A DNA stretch of 64,000 nucleotides, from positions 96,969,796 to 97,033,795 of the forward strand of contig NC_081412.1 in the NCBI RefSeq assembly GCF_030272615.1, written 5' to 3'. Source of the DNA: Cryptomeria japonica. Taxonomy: Eukaryota; Streptophyta; Pinopsida; Cupressales; Cupressaceae. The notes under the pieces were generated by a model. The model was not told the origin of the DNA, searched no databases, and saw nothing but the letters and a program-made list of their open reading frames with translations. This document shows, one piece after another, positions 9,209 through 20,094 of this stretch (the first letter of the stretch is position 1; every line of letters begins with the position of its first letter). Both the position numbers and the translations under genes were made by a program.

Positions 9209-11731
9209 TTGCATTGTGTGTTTAAATTTCATGCACTTTTTATTTCAAAAATGTCCGACTTTTATTTGCAAAATGTTCATGCTTATGATGATTATTATGA
9301 GTATAGCCAAGATGAATTAGATGAAGCTTTAGATGAGTTTTTGAACCCTAAAGATGCCAAACCTTCATTTTACCAAAAACTCATAAACCTTGTTACTATG
9401 CCATTTTGTTGTGATGAGAAAGATAAGTTGAATGAGTCCCCTCAAGGGTACATTCCTATCAACTCTTCCACTAAATCTAGTAACATGGTTGTTTTCAACA
9501 ATCCCCTCTATGAGGAGATGTCTCCTTTTGAATCAAAAGATAAACCTTTTAATAGATATGATCATGCTTTGTTGGATGATTCTCTTGATGACTTTGTGGC
9601 TTTATCGAAATCTTTAAACAAGAACAAGACTTCTAAATTAGTTAACATGATAAACTTGAATGAGCATAAAAAGCCTCTCTTTGAAGTCCAAGGAGCTTAT
9701 CCTTCTCCCACCTTTCAAGGTCCTAAGACACCTCTCCTTACTATCCAAGGAGGGTATGATCATGATTCCTTTCGTACTCCGAATAAACCAATCATCACGG
9801 TGCAAGGAAGAAAACCTATAAGTCCTTATAATTATGCCAAGCAAATAACTAGAGAGAGTTATCATGCGGTTGCCCATACTTATCATACCAGAAATAATAG
9901 GCAACCTAGTCCTCCTCCTGTTATCCCAGTTTCCCTTCCAAATCCTCAACCGATTCTTCCACAAGCTCCCCATATTTCGCAAGTTCTTAGTAAGGAATAT
10001 GATCTCATAGAACAACTTAAAGCTACCCCTGCTAAGATATCCCTTTGGGATTTGATTCAAACTTCTTCCGCTCATCATGGAATGTTACAAGATGCCTTGA
10101 AAGATTTGAATGTTCCTCCACCGAATACATCTAGTAATATAGCATCTTTGGTTAACTCTGTGATGAATCCTAAAGCTCAAATTGTGTTTACCCAAGATGA
10201 GTTGCCTACTAGTGAAATCCAACATCAATATGATCCCTTGATGATTGTGGTTATCATGAAAGACACTGCTATAAGGTGAACACTAGTAGATAATGGCTCT
10301 GGTCTTAATGTGTGTAGCATTAATCTTTTGCATAAGATGAATGTGGATACATCCTTAATTGAACCGGACTCTCATCCTATTCGAGGCTTTGATAATGTGG
10401 CTAAAACTTCATTAGGTACTATCACCTTACCCATCACAGTGGGGCCTGTTACTTTGCCTACACCTATCCATGTTATGTCAAGAAATCTAACGTACAACTT
10501 GCTACTGGGGAGACCTTGGATTCACAGTATGCAAGCTGTCCCTTCTACATTGCATAGACAAGTTAAATTTATTTATAACAATAAGACATATACCTTGATA
10601 GGTGATACTAATTTTCAAGCTTATTTGCAAACATCCACTTCTAAGGGGGGTTCTTCTAAGCCGTCCTCATCTAGTGATGACTCTTTAAATAAGATACCTA
10701 TCGGTGAATCCTCGCTCTCCGATGATCAAAATTCTTTGGATGAGTCTGGAGCTCTTGGAGAAGATTCTTCTCAACTTGAAACTACACATAAGAAGGATTT
10801 TGATCCTGGGAAGATCCTCGAAGATGACGATTGGGGATCCCTTGATTTTAATCCTACCTTTGTGGGTGAATATAAGGTTCCTTCTAGAGAGCTTAAAGTT
10901 GAAAAGAAGGAAGAAGCTAAAAATCAATCAATCTTACCCGAACCTATGAGTAATAATTTTGTGGCCGCTTCTCAAACGTCTTCTCCTCACACGTCTAATT
11001 ATGAAGAGTTTGATTCTTTGTCTTATGAAAAACCACCTTCTCTTCCTGAAATGGCTGATCGTTATGGTCGTGGTTTTCGCATTTTTGCTAAGCATGGGTA
11101 TCATGGAAATGGTTGCGGTGCTCATGAACAAGGGATAAAAGTTCCTCTAGAGACTAATTTTCACAGTTATGCCTTTGGACTTGGCTATAATCCCTGCAAG
11201 CGCACTAAAGCTTCTAAAAGACCATGCATTAGTGTTAATGTTATTTCTACTTCTCTATCGATACAACACCCCGAGTACATTGATGGGGATCCTTCGTGTG
11301 CTTGTGCTTTTGACGTTTTCCCTACCGATGATGCTTTAGCTGAATTTTTAGGAGCATATGACACTCTTCCTCGTTATCATCACAATAGGGGACTCCCTTA
11401 TTGTTTGAACACTGAAGCCTACTTTGGAAAAGAGACGGATAATGATGAGATTGTGAAAGAATTCCCTCAGCTAAAGGATACTCCTCAACAAAACAATATT
11501 CTCATAAGTGACACCACTGATGTTAAGATGGACCCTTTCAATAAAGAGAAAGTTATTAAAATTGGAAAATGTTTGGATGGAGAGGAACAAAAACAATATG
11601 AAGATTTATTGCATGAATTCCCCGAGATCTTTGCTTGGACATACTCTGACATGCCTGGTATAGATCCTAAGATTGTTACTCATAACATTGTCTTAGTTCT
11701 TGATGCTAAGCCCGTGGAACAAAAGATTTGA
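9209..11731 (+). pseudogene. Tat-A N-terminal polyprotein and protease (no capsid gag seen)
   Basis: The frame 9209-10279 (likely start at the Met at 9251) is followed in the same frame, after a TGA at 10277-10279, by 10280-11731. The N-terminal part is Asp/Tyr-rich and has no recognisable retrotransposon capsid domain or zinc knuckle. It then shows the linker EYDLIEQLKATPAKISLWDL (about 9997-10056), usual just upstream of protease in Tat-like elements. The aspartic protease follows: LVDNGSGLNV at about 10283 and LLLGRPWIHSM near 10500. The TGA at 10277 sits where Arg is expected (CGA to TGA), and a second TGA at 11729 lies just before the RT entry sequence. Processing of the polyprotein is the inferred role. 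Confidence 0.8.
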
Positions 11732-11734
11732 AAA

Positions 11735-13663
11735 ATGAATCCTAAGGTAGCTTTGCTTGTTAAGGCTGAGATTGAAAAGTTATTGGAGGCTGGATTTATC
11801 CGCCCTATTGACTATTCCCCATGGATTTCAAATATTGTCGATGTGGCTAAACCAGATAACAAAATAAGAATGTGTACCGACTTTCGGGATCTAAATAAGG
11901 CTTCTTTAAAAGATGATTTTCCTCTTCCAAACATTGACATGATAGTTGATTCTACGGCAGGACATGCCTTGTTATCCTTCATGGATGGTTTTTCAGGATA
12001 CAATCAAATTTTTATTAACCCTCAAGATCAATTCAAAACCGCTTTCACTACTCCTTGGGGTATGTTTTGTTGGATAATGATGCCTTTTGGACTTAAAAAT
12101 GCCGGTGCAACCTATCAACGAGCGATGACCCTTATCTTTCATGATTATATGCATAAGATTTTAGAGGATTATGTTGATGACATTTTAGCCAAATCCTTTC
12201 TTCGCATGGATCATATTAAAATCCTTCGTCAAATCTTTGAAAGGATTCGTAAATATCACATGCACTTGAATCCCCGAAAATGTGTTTTTGGTGTGGATAG
12301 TGGAAAACTATTAGGATTTATAGTTTCGCATCGTAGGATTGAGGTGGACACTAAGAAAATAGATGCTATCGTCAACATGCCACCTCCTAGAAATGTGTCT
12401 CAACTTAAAAGCTTACAAGGGAAGATTCAAGCTATTCGTAGGTTTGTATCTCAACTTGCGGATCGTACTTTTCCTTTCACTCAACTTCTCAAAAAGAATA
12501 TCACTTTTCAATGGAATGAGGATTGTCAGCAAGCATTTGAAGATTTAAAAATGTATTTAACTAATCCTCCTATCCTTCGACCGGCTGAACCTTCTCAACC
12601 CTTCCTTCTTTATACGGCTGCTTCCTCTCATGCTCTTGCAGCATTATTGGCACAACATGATAAAGATGGTAAGGAGTGTCTGGTCTATTATATAAGTCGT
12701 ACCTTACTCGATTATGAGACCCGATATTCTGCGATAGAAAAACAATGCTTGGCCTTGGTGTTTGCGACTCAGAAATTGAGACATTATCTCTTAAATTCAG
12801 AAGTCCACGTCATGATAAAGTTTGATCCGTTGAAGCATCTTTTCTCTAAAACTGATTTATCAGGACGCCTAGCTAAGTGGGTTATGATGTTAACTGAATT
12901 TGACCTTAAATTTGTTTCACAAAGAGCAATTAAAGAGCAAGTGTTGACTGATCACCTAGCTGAGGCCCCTTCACCTTTCTCCTTCCCTAACCCTGAGTCT
13001 TTTCCTGACGACTTCATTCTTTCTATAGAGAAAGATGAAACTTGGGAGTTATACTTTGATGGCTCTAAGTGTCGTACGGGATCGGGGGCAAGTGTTGTTC
13101 TGATTTCTCCTACAAAGAAACCCATTCCCTTATCCTATCGTCTAAATTTCCTGTGTACCAATAACATTGCTGAGTATGAGGCTCTTATAGCGGGAATAAA
13201 AGCAGCCTTAGCTCTGAACATAAAACACATACATATCTATGGAGATTCGCAATTGATTATAAGACAAGTAACAGGAATATATCAAGCAAAACAAGACAAA
13301 TTATCACAATATAAAGATCTTGCCATCTCTTTATTACAGAAATTTGATTCTTATACCATGGAACCTGTTCCTCGAAAAGATAATCGACATGCAGATGCAA
13401 TGGCATGTGTGGCTTCTCTTGTATCTTTAGAGGACCCTGTGGTTGATCTTAAATTTGTTATTCACAACCTTATTTCTCCAGCTATTGTAGATGATCTTAC
13501 TCTGGTAACATGTTGTGACTTTATAGACTCAGATGAATGGTACTCACATATCGTAAGATATTTGACCGATGGTACCTTTCCTGATTCTGCTAATAGAAAC
13601 ACTAGGGCTAGAATCCGCAAGTTGTCTGCTAGATATATCATTCTTTCTAATGTCCTTTACTGA
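11735..13663 (+). pseudogene. Tat-A reverse transcriptase, RNase H and second RNase H
   Basis: A 642-codon open stretch. RT: EIEKLLEAGFIRP near the start, KIRMCTDFRDLNKA (about 11860), FMDGFSGYNQI (about 11980), MPFGLKNAGATYQRAM (about 12080) and the catalytic EDYVDDILAK (about 12165), all intact. RT-linked RNase H follows (FLLYTAASSHALAALL to about 12960). A second, archaeal-type RNase H follows (ELYFDGSKCRTGSGA about 13050, NIAEYEALIAG about 13165, IYGDSQLIIRQ about 13240, RHADAMA about 13388). It ends in TGA at 13661, where the related frame expects Arg. It would copy genomic RNA to cDNA in the particle. Confidence 0.9.
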
Positions 13664-14797
13664 AGGGGTTATGATGGTCTTCTCCTTCGCTGTCTTAACA
13701 AATCAGAAATCCCCGTTGCTCTTGAAGAGGCGCATTCAGGTGCCTGTGGGGGGCATTTTGGAGGCAAATCCTTGGTTCATAGATTGCTTCGTATGGGATA
13801 CTATTGGCAAACTATGTAGAAGAATTATTTTTCATTTGTTAAGAAATGTCATCAATGTCAACAACATAATAACCTGATTCATGCTCCTGCCCAAGAACTT
13901 CGTTCTCAAGTAGCTTCTTGGCCTTTTTCCGCATGGGGTTTGGATCTTATTGGTAAAATCTCTCCTCCTTCATCTCAAGGACACACCTTCATTATAACCG
14001 CAACAGATTACTTTACGAAGTGGGTAGAAGCTATTCCCCTTCGCTCTACCACTGCTGAAGTGATTTGTCAATTTCTTCTAGAAAACATCATTTCTCGATT
14101 CGGGATACCTTCTACTATAATCTCAGATAATGGGACATCATTTAAGAACAAGGACGTGAAGAAATTCCTCAAGAAGTATCATATCAAACATCGATTTTCT
14201 AAACCATACTATCCTCAGTCAAATGGTCAAGCCGAATCATCCAATAAGATAATTGAACAAATTCTTCGCAAAACCGTGAATAAGCATGGTAAGGATTGGA
14301 GTAATCAGCTAATCTATGCTCTTTGGGCCTACCGAATGAGTGTACGAATTGCTATAGGAACTACTCCTTATAATCTTGTTTATGGTGCTGACGCTATTAT
14401 GCCTTTAGAGGTAGAGATTCCATCACTTAGGGTTTCTCTCAAAGGTATAGTAGATGATGACTCTTATAGAGAACAACGACTTCAACAGCTTGAGATGCTT
14501 GATGAACAGCGTATAAACGCTCTTGAGCATATTCAAGCGTATCACAAAACTCTACAATGAAGCTATAATGATAAGGTTATTCAACGTTCCTTCTCAGTAG
14601 GTGACTTAGTCCTCTTGAGAATCAGCGCAATGTGAATGCCTTACCTGCAGAAAAGGGAAAATTCAGTCCTAATTGGCTTGGACCATACATCGTTATTGAG
14701 GATTATGGATCAAGTGCTTACAAAATAGCGGATGTAGACGGTACGCCTCTTAAAGAACCTATAAATGCTATGCACTTGCGTAGATATTATGCTTAAT
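13664..14797 (+). pseudogene. Tat-A integrase, broken
   Basis: The frame continues directly after the 13661 stop. The HHCC zinc domain (HSGACGGHFGGK... KKCHQCQQH, 13725-13865) is interrupted by TAG at 13817-13819. The catalytic core is complete: Asp in WGLDLIGKI (about 13935), Asp in IISDNGTSFKN (about 14115), Glu in PQSNGQAESSN (about 14215). A TGA at 14558 and a one-base frameshift near 14620 follow. The C-terminal GKFSPNWLGPYIV region and the end LRRYYA close pol at the TAA at 14795. The Tat-G copy at 63290 has the same C-terminal layout. Confidence 0.9.
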
Positions 14798-15395
14798 TCT
14801 TCATTCCTTATTTATCTTCTTTTCAGTTCTTCAACATTGGGTAATATGTTAGTATCTCCTAATTAGAGCAAAATAGAATTAAATGTTATGATATTTAATC
14901 TATATTGCTTCATTCTTGACAAGCGTGTTTCCTTACTTCATGGTTTGTCTTGAATTCATTTATGTAAATTGTAAAAGATTTACATTTCCATTATGCTAGC
15001 ATATTATACAGTGTCTCTATGTGTTAAGTAGAATCGTATCATGTTGTGTTTAAGTTCAAAATTAAATCACGTTAGTTATATGATTCTTAGACTTAATGCA
15101 TATTTCTTCCCTATCATCAATGTAGTACTTGATTAAATATTTAATTAAGTCACACATGTATCAATTTAATCATAGTGCATTGAGAAATCAATCATATGGA
15201 AATTAAATTCTGAACATACATGTACATTTACCAAATGTATTAGATTTAATCAAAGCAAAATATACATTGTTTAAGCATTAAAGATAACACATTTGAGACA
15301 AAAGAGAAGCATGTATATATACATATATATATGTGGATCGTATACAAATATAGGTCACTATACATCCAAAATGTGACCTCTCCTGCATCATAAAA
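14798..15395. other. Tat-A spacer between pol and antisense gene
   Basis: AT-rich, about 600 bp, with a TA-repeat near 15310-15335. It separates two convergent transcription units (pol on plus, PMD gene on minus). No ORF or RNA gene recognised. Confidence 0.7.
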
Positions 15396-15796
15396 TCATC
15401 TCCTATCCCTAGGACTAGTGGTTGGAGAGTGTCGACTGGACGCTCCCTCCTGATCTGGCCGTGAAGGTGGACCCATGGGTGTGTAGTGAGATACAGACCG
15501 TGAGTGACTCCAAGAGGAACTCCTACGATCCCTATCCATAAGGATCGCGCGATAGGTGGTAGCCTCGGCCTGAGCTGTTGCTAGATCTCGCCGCGCCCGC
15601 TGAAGGTCCTCTGATAGGACTCTCTCTCTCTCCCTCCATATGTCTACCTGAACTCGGAATGGGGAAAACAAGTCCTCGTGCCGACCCGCGTTCCCCTGAG
15701 GCCTATAGGCAATCTGTGAGGAACTGGGGATCTGTGCTATCGTGGAAATGTCTGTCACTGCCTGCTAAATCAGGGAACGCCACTCCTGCACATTAG

Positions 15797-15876
15797 CTGT
15801 GGTAGTAGAATAGATTTTTGTATTAGGACCATTCTATATCATCAAAACATTAATAATCAATTTAAACCTACTATAC
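15797..15876 (-). other. Intron 2 of the Tat-A PMD gene (80 bp)
   Basis: Minus strand: exon CCCAG, donor GTATAG at 15876-15871, acceptor CTACTACCACAG ending at 15797. One base is left over before and two after, restoring the frame of exon 3. A second AG 12 nt further on (15785) would also keep frame. Weaker than intron 1 because the donor is less typical. Confidence 0.6.
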
Positions 15877-17517
15877 CTGGGTCTCCCTCGCGCCAGTAGG
15901 GATCATGATACGGTAGCATCTGTGATTGGGATCTACTAGGCTCCCCTCGCTCGACTAATCTGTGCACGATGGGTGTAGGCTAGGCGGTACTAGGAATAGG
16001 TCTCCATATCGCCTCATGTTCCCCCTGTTGGGGAATAAGAGGAGGATCCAGAGCTATGGTATCATCCCCTGAATGGTGAGGAGCTGCATCTGACTCCTCC
16101 TCATCATCTCTATCCTCATCTGCATCCTCATCCTCATCTGCATCTGACTCCTCCTCATCATCAGTTCTCTCCTCCTCATCCTCATCTCCATATGTGTCCT
16201 CCTCCTCCTCGGCGCTGGGCTGATCGCCTGTAGGTGGATCAGGATCTCCCGCCTCCTCATGACCCTCTCCCTCCTCTGGCTCCTCTGACCTGGATCCCTG
16301 GTCCTCATCTCGGTCTCCATGTCTCCATGGGCCTGGATGGCCTGTCGGGTGATCTGGTGGAAAGATAGGACCTGGATATGATCTCATAAACCATGAGACA
16401 TACCTGCGCTGTGCTCCAGGCTCTGCAGAATAATCAGTGACTACATCCTGATCAGATCCCTCTATATCTATAGTCTCGATGTCATCTATCGTCTGTCTCG
16501 CTACTGCTCTAGGTCTGGGAAGGACCCGTGAGTGTCGAGTATAGATGGGCACATCGGCTGGAACACACTGCTCTAGCCCGAACTGCCTCCGTACTCGGTC
16601 AAAGTAGAAAGGGACTATGATGTGTGAATATCGTCCCTGCAGTAGGAAGTTCCTCTGTAAGCATGCTAACTGCCTCTCCATCCCATCCCATTTGTGCATC
16701 CGCAGGTAAGGTCTCCACACTGTCACCTCGGCTGTCAGTCTATCAAAAATCACTCTCCAATATAACAAATCTCCAAATCTCCACTCACTGGTAAGTGGAT
16801 AAGCAAACACCCTAGGTCGCTCGCTAGCCGTACTCAGCAGAAAGCCAACAGGCCTGGTGCATGTGAAGTGCTCTAAAATCCATACCTACAGAAGTGTGCA
16901 TGTCATCAAGCTACAACCCTCTCCAAATACATACTCCTCAAGGTCGTGATAGAGATGTGCAAGCATACTCTAACCCCAAGCATACACTCTCCTGTGTCTC
17001 TCCATCGCTCTGATGCACCATGTGAGACCCCCATGCATGTGCGTGCCTCACCCATTAGGGCAGACGGCTAGTGCTATGATGGCGATCATAAGGCATCTCA
17101 GAAGGGGTACCTCCCCTGTAGGATGTAAGAGCCAGCTGACCATGATGCGACCTCTCGTCTCGCTCGGCATGACTCTCCCTATGCAATACACCTGCTCCCT
17201 CTGATATCCTCCGCTGACCGATCAGTCGCGTATGTAACAGTCGCTCCTCTGATAGGAAGACGAAGTATACGGTACACATCCTCGAGTGTAACCGTCAGCT
17301 CCCCTACTGGAAGATGAAACGTGCATGTGTCAGGATCCCATCGCTCCATCAATGCCATCAGCATCGCAGGATGGAACTGAATGGCTGGCATGAGGATCAC
17401 ATACCATAATCCTACTATCGACAGTGTGTCTCTCTCTGACTGAGTAAGCCATAGAATCTGATCTCGCAAACTGTGAAGAATATGTCCCGTTGTATGCTCT
17501 CTCATGTACGGAAGGCC

Positions 17518-17769
17518 CTGCAACACAAAAACATAATCGTAATCAGTACTCGATCATCAAAATCACTCATGCAAGCTGTCGAACATCATATGCCAAGCCC
17601 TGTCAAGGACCATGGCGCCCTGGGGGGACCAGGGCACCCCACAGGGACCATGGCGCCCTAGGGGGACCATGGCACCCTGGGTGGGGCCTGGGTCAGCCTT
17701 CAGGGCCTGCAAACGATCACAGAAAAGTCAAAATGCAGAAAATCAAAAGTCAAAGTTTAGTCAACTCAC
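17518..17769 (-). other. Intron 1 of the Tat-A PMD gene (252 bp)
   Basis: Minus strand: exon GACGAG, donor GTGAGT at 17769-17764, acceptor TTTTTGTGTTGCAG ending at 17518, exon GGCCTTCC. Both sides are phase 0, so splicing joins the frames. The intron contains a GC-rich repeat at 17595-17700. The Tat-G gene has an intron at the corresponding site, also phase 0. Confidence 0.75.
17595..17700. repeat. GC-rich minisatellite in the Tat-A PMD intron
   Basis: About four imperfect units around GGGCGCCATGGTCCC (minus strand). A very similar GCGCCCTGGTCC motif occurs in the Tat-A LTRs (8560-8655, 19585-19670) and the Tat-B LTR (26410-26475). Confidence 0.75.
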
Positions 17770-17850
17770 CTCGTCCAATGGCTCATCGCCAATCACGGCC
17801 TGGCGTAGGATCTCAACCCTCATGGGACGCTCCGGTCGTCGGGAAGGCAT

Positions 17851-18412
17851 GATGATGGCTATGTGGGCTCCGCTACAATGAACAGTACTCAGAATCAACA
17901 AAGTGACAAATGCAAATGTCTCTTTCAAGGTATATACGTTCATTCCTTTACCTTTACTTTCAAAACCCTAATTTTCCTCTTTCACTCATTTCATCATAAC
18001 TTGAGTTTGGGAGATGCGATTTTTGAACCGTTTGTTGTGTAGGAATCGTATTTTCATTCCCCTACTCTCGGGATGTTCCAAAAAGTTCTCTAATGAGGCC
18101 TTTTCAGTGAACATCCCTCATCAATACTCTCTTACACAATTTGTCGTAAGTAAACATGCTACCCTATTTCACCTCCCTAATAAGCAAGTCGAAACAGGGG
18201 GGGCATACAGCTACTCACAAATTTCATCACTTTCCTTAGTAAGCATTAGGTGATTTTTGTGATCTAACGTGTGTTTTGTAGGGTGCGGTTCCTAACTGTG
18301 TACTGCAGATACCGCTGGGGGCTTCGTCCGACAACTTATGGATATATCCTTTTTCAAATAATTTTTACTTTCTGTACTTTAGCTTGCATATGCACGTAGT
18401 ACTCATATGACC
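17851..18412. other. Region upstream of the Tat-A PMD gene
   Basis: No gene recognised; short ORFs only. On the minus strand TATATA at 17936-17931 lies about 80 bases before the exon-1 ATG and could be a TATA box, a weak inference. Confidence 0.45.
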
Positions 18413-18430
18413 GCTAAAGTGGGGGCTAAA
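18413..18430 (+). other. Polypurine tract of Tat-A
   Basis: GCTAAAGTGGGGGCTAAA directly before the 3' LTR; the same tract precedes the Tat-B 3' LTR (26221-26235). It is the expected plus-strand cDNA primer site. Confidence 0.85.
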
Positions 18431-20094
18431 TGTAACATCATAAATTGTACGCACTTGCTAAAGTAGTACAATTTAACACCTAGTTTAGCACCCGCCTTGG
18501 CGCAGTTGCACTTTGCATTGCATTTCCCCTTTAGCACTTAATTAATCGAATTAATTAGGTCTAAAGGTTCTATTTCACCATTTTCCACATCACAAAGTCG
18601 GGCCCTTTCATTAAAGCGTGCCCCTTTCATTTTATTCCTCCAATACATCACTTAATCAAAAACCCTAATTAGGCCCTATTTTGAGCTTGGGGGCTTGATT
18701 TCGGGGGTCAAAACATCTCGAAATCACCTGTAACTTCGGGATTCTCTCTAAAATCATCATATCTGACGGCCCTGAAAATTTGGTGAAAAGTTGTCGGGAC
18801 CGTGGCGCCCGGAGTGCACACGGTCCCGGACATTTTTCCCGAAATTTTAGGAGCGCGATCCAATCATAAAATAAAGCTTAACCCCAAGAAATTGGCGGGA
18901 TATTCAATCTCTAGGTCAGCCAAAAGACAAAATTGTGACCTAGGGTTTCATACATAAGAGCTCTCTTTCTTCATTTGAAAGGATCAGATTTTTGTTTCCA
19001 GAAACCTCATATGCAGCGAAAGAGAAGATCTTTGAAGACTTCAACATCTTAAAACATCCCTCTATGAAGCATTCATCAATTCCATTCATCCATTTAGGGC
19101 TTGGAAGACATTGAAGAACAATAGGAGATTACCGACTGAAGATTGGCTTGTACCTCTCCCTTGAGGGTTGGGTATGATTTCATGTTGTTTTCATGTCTTT
19201 GCATAAAGCTTCAATATATATCCTTCATTCATGCTTTAGATCACTTTGCATCTTGATTTAGAGCATTTACATTATCATTTACAAGCAATTAGGGTTTACT
19301 TTCTAGGTTGCTCTAGTTTGCTTTCTTGCATTTTAGGACCTTGCACACACACTAGGTCTGCACACACAATACATTTTACAAAACAACTTGGCTATTCGTG
19401 GAGGTGGAAATCACCGAAGTGGGGGTTTGACTAAGGCAAAACCCTATATAGCCACCCATACCCCCTTTTTCAGATATAACTGCAGGTTTCGGGACTCGGA
19501 CGACGCCGCAGGATACAGATCTGGAGAGAACAGGTCGAGACAGCACTCTGTATCAAATTGCAGAGTAGAAGATTGGGACAGGAGCGCTAGGCGCCCTGGT
19601 CCTGCCAGGACAGGGGTGTTGGGTGCCCTGGTCCCTGGGACAGAGGCGCTGGGCGCCTTGGTCCTCCGGACAGACAGCTTTCAGATAGCTTCCCGACAGT
19701 GTTTCAGAGTGCAGAACGACAGTTTTCGATGCAGTTTTCAGGACAGTGGCGCCCGCGCCCCCGTCCTGCACATTTTCAGTATGATTTTGACTCCGGGTAC
19801 ACATCTGCATTCTTATTTCATCCTTGTATTTACAGCTTTCCATTGTTTAAGTTCAATTCTGTAATCTTGTTGTTAGCTCATACTTGCATTGTAGGGTTAA
19901 GAATTGAACTTGCATAATCTTACATTTCCATTACAACAAAGGAATAGAAACCCTAATAGGTAGCCCGTGGCTCTCTCTTTCACAAAAAGAAGTAGCCAAT
20001 TGTGCGATACCTCTATGCTCTTTCATATTCTGTAGTGTGTGACAAGAGGTAGGATTAGGGCATGATAACCTAGTCTCGCTTTTTCCCCCACACA
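18431..20094 (+). repeat. 3' LTR of Tat-A (1664 bp)
   Basis: Starts TGTAACATCATAAATTG and ends CCCCCACACA. Same length and near-identical sequence as the 5' LTR, with the hairpin at 18795-18828. Differences from the 5' LTR are mostly transitions. Followed at 20095 by CCTGC and the broken ORF2 of L1-b. Confidence 0.92.

Larger units (their letters stand above)
15396..17850 (-). pseudogene. Antisense plant-mobile-domain (PMD) gene in Tat-A, intron-containing
   Basis: The gene lies opposite to pol. Exon 1 is 17850-17770 (27 codons from the ATG of MPSRRPERPMRV); an upstream in-frame ATG at 17943 is an alternative start. Exon 2 starts at 17517 and encodes the PMD core: WDPDTCTFHLPVGELTVTLE, then DVYRILRLPI, later RPYLRMHKWDG and the RRQFGLEQ region. 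An acidic Glu/Asp tail follows (about 16200-16080). Exon 3 (15796-15396) is a coiled coil plus Ser/Arg-rich end. Damage: one frameshift near 17180, two stops between 17060 and 16890, and TAG at 15980. PMD proteins such as MAIN and MAIL1 of Arabidopsis act in transposon silencing and genome stability; many PMDs live on transposons. The role on this element is unknown. Confidence 0.8.
7413..20094 (+). mobile_element. Tat-A: Ty3/gypsy element of Tat type with antisense PMD gene
   Basis: Paired LTRs of identical length (1664 bp) bound an internal region with primer site, protease, RT, RNase H, a second RNase H and integrase (gypsy order), then an antisense gene and a polypurine tract. The second RNase H after the RT-linked one is a hallmark of the Tat lineage (Ogre/Retand relatives). 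Left flank is GTCAT, right flank is CCTGC, so the two ends do not share a duplication. Several stops and one frameshift inactivate gag-pol. Confidence 0.88.

Noticed and set aside
15300-15340. TA-repeat as a possible promoter
   Set aside because: Simple low-complexity repeat in the spacer between converging genes; no initiator context.
16054-16320. Met/Arg-rich 88-codon minus-strand ORF
   Set aside because: Shadow frame of the acidic GAG/GAT repeats of the PMD gene.
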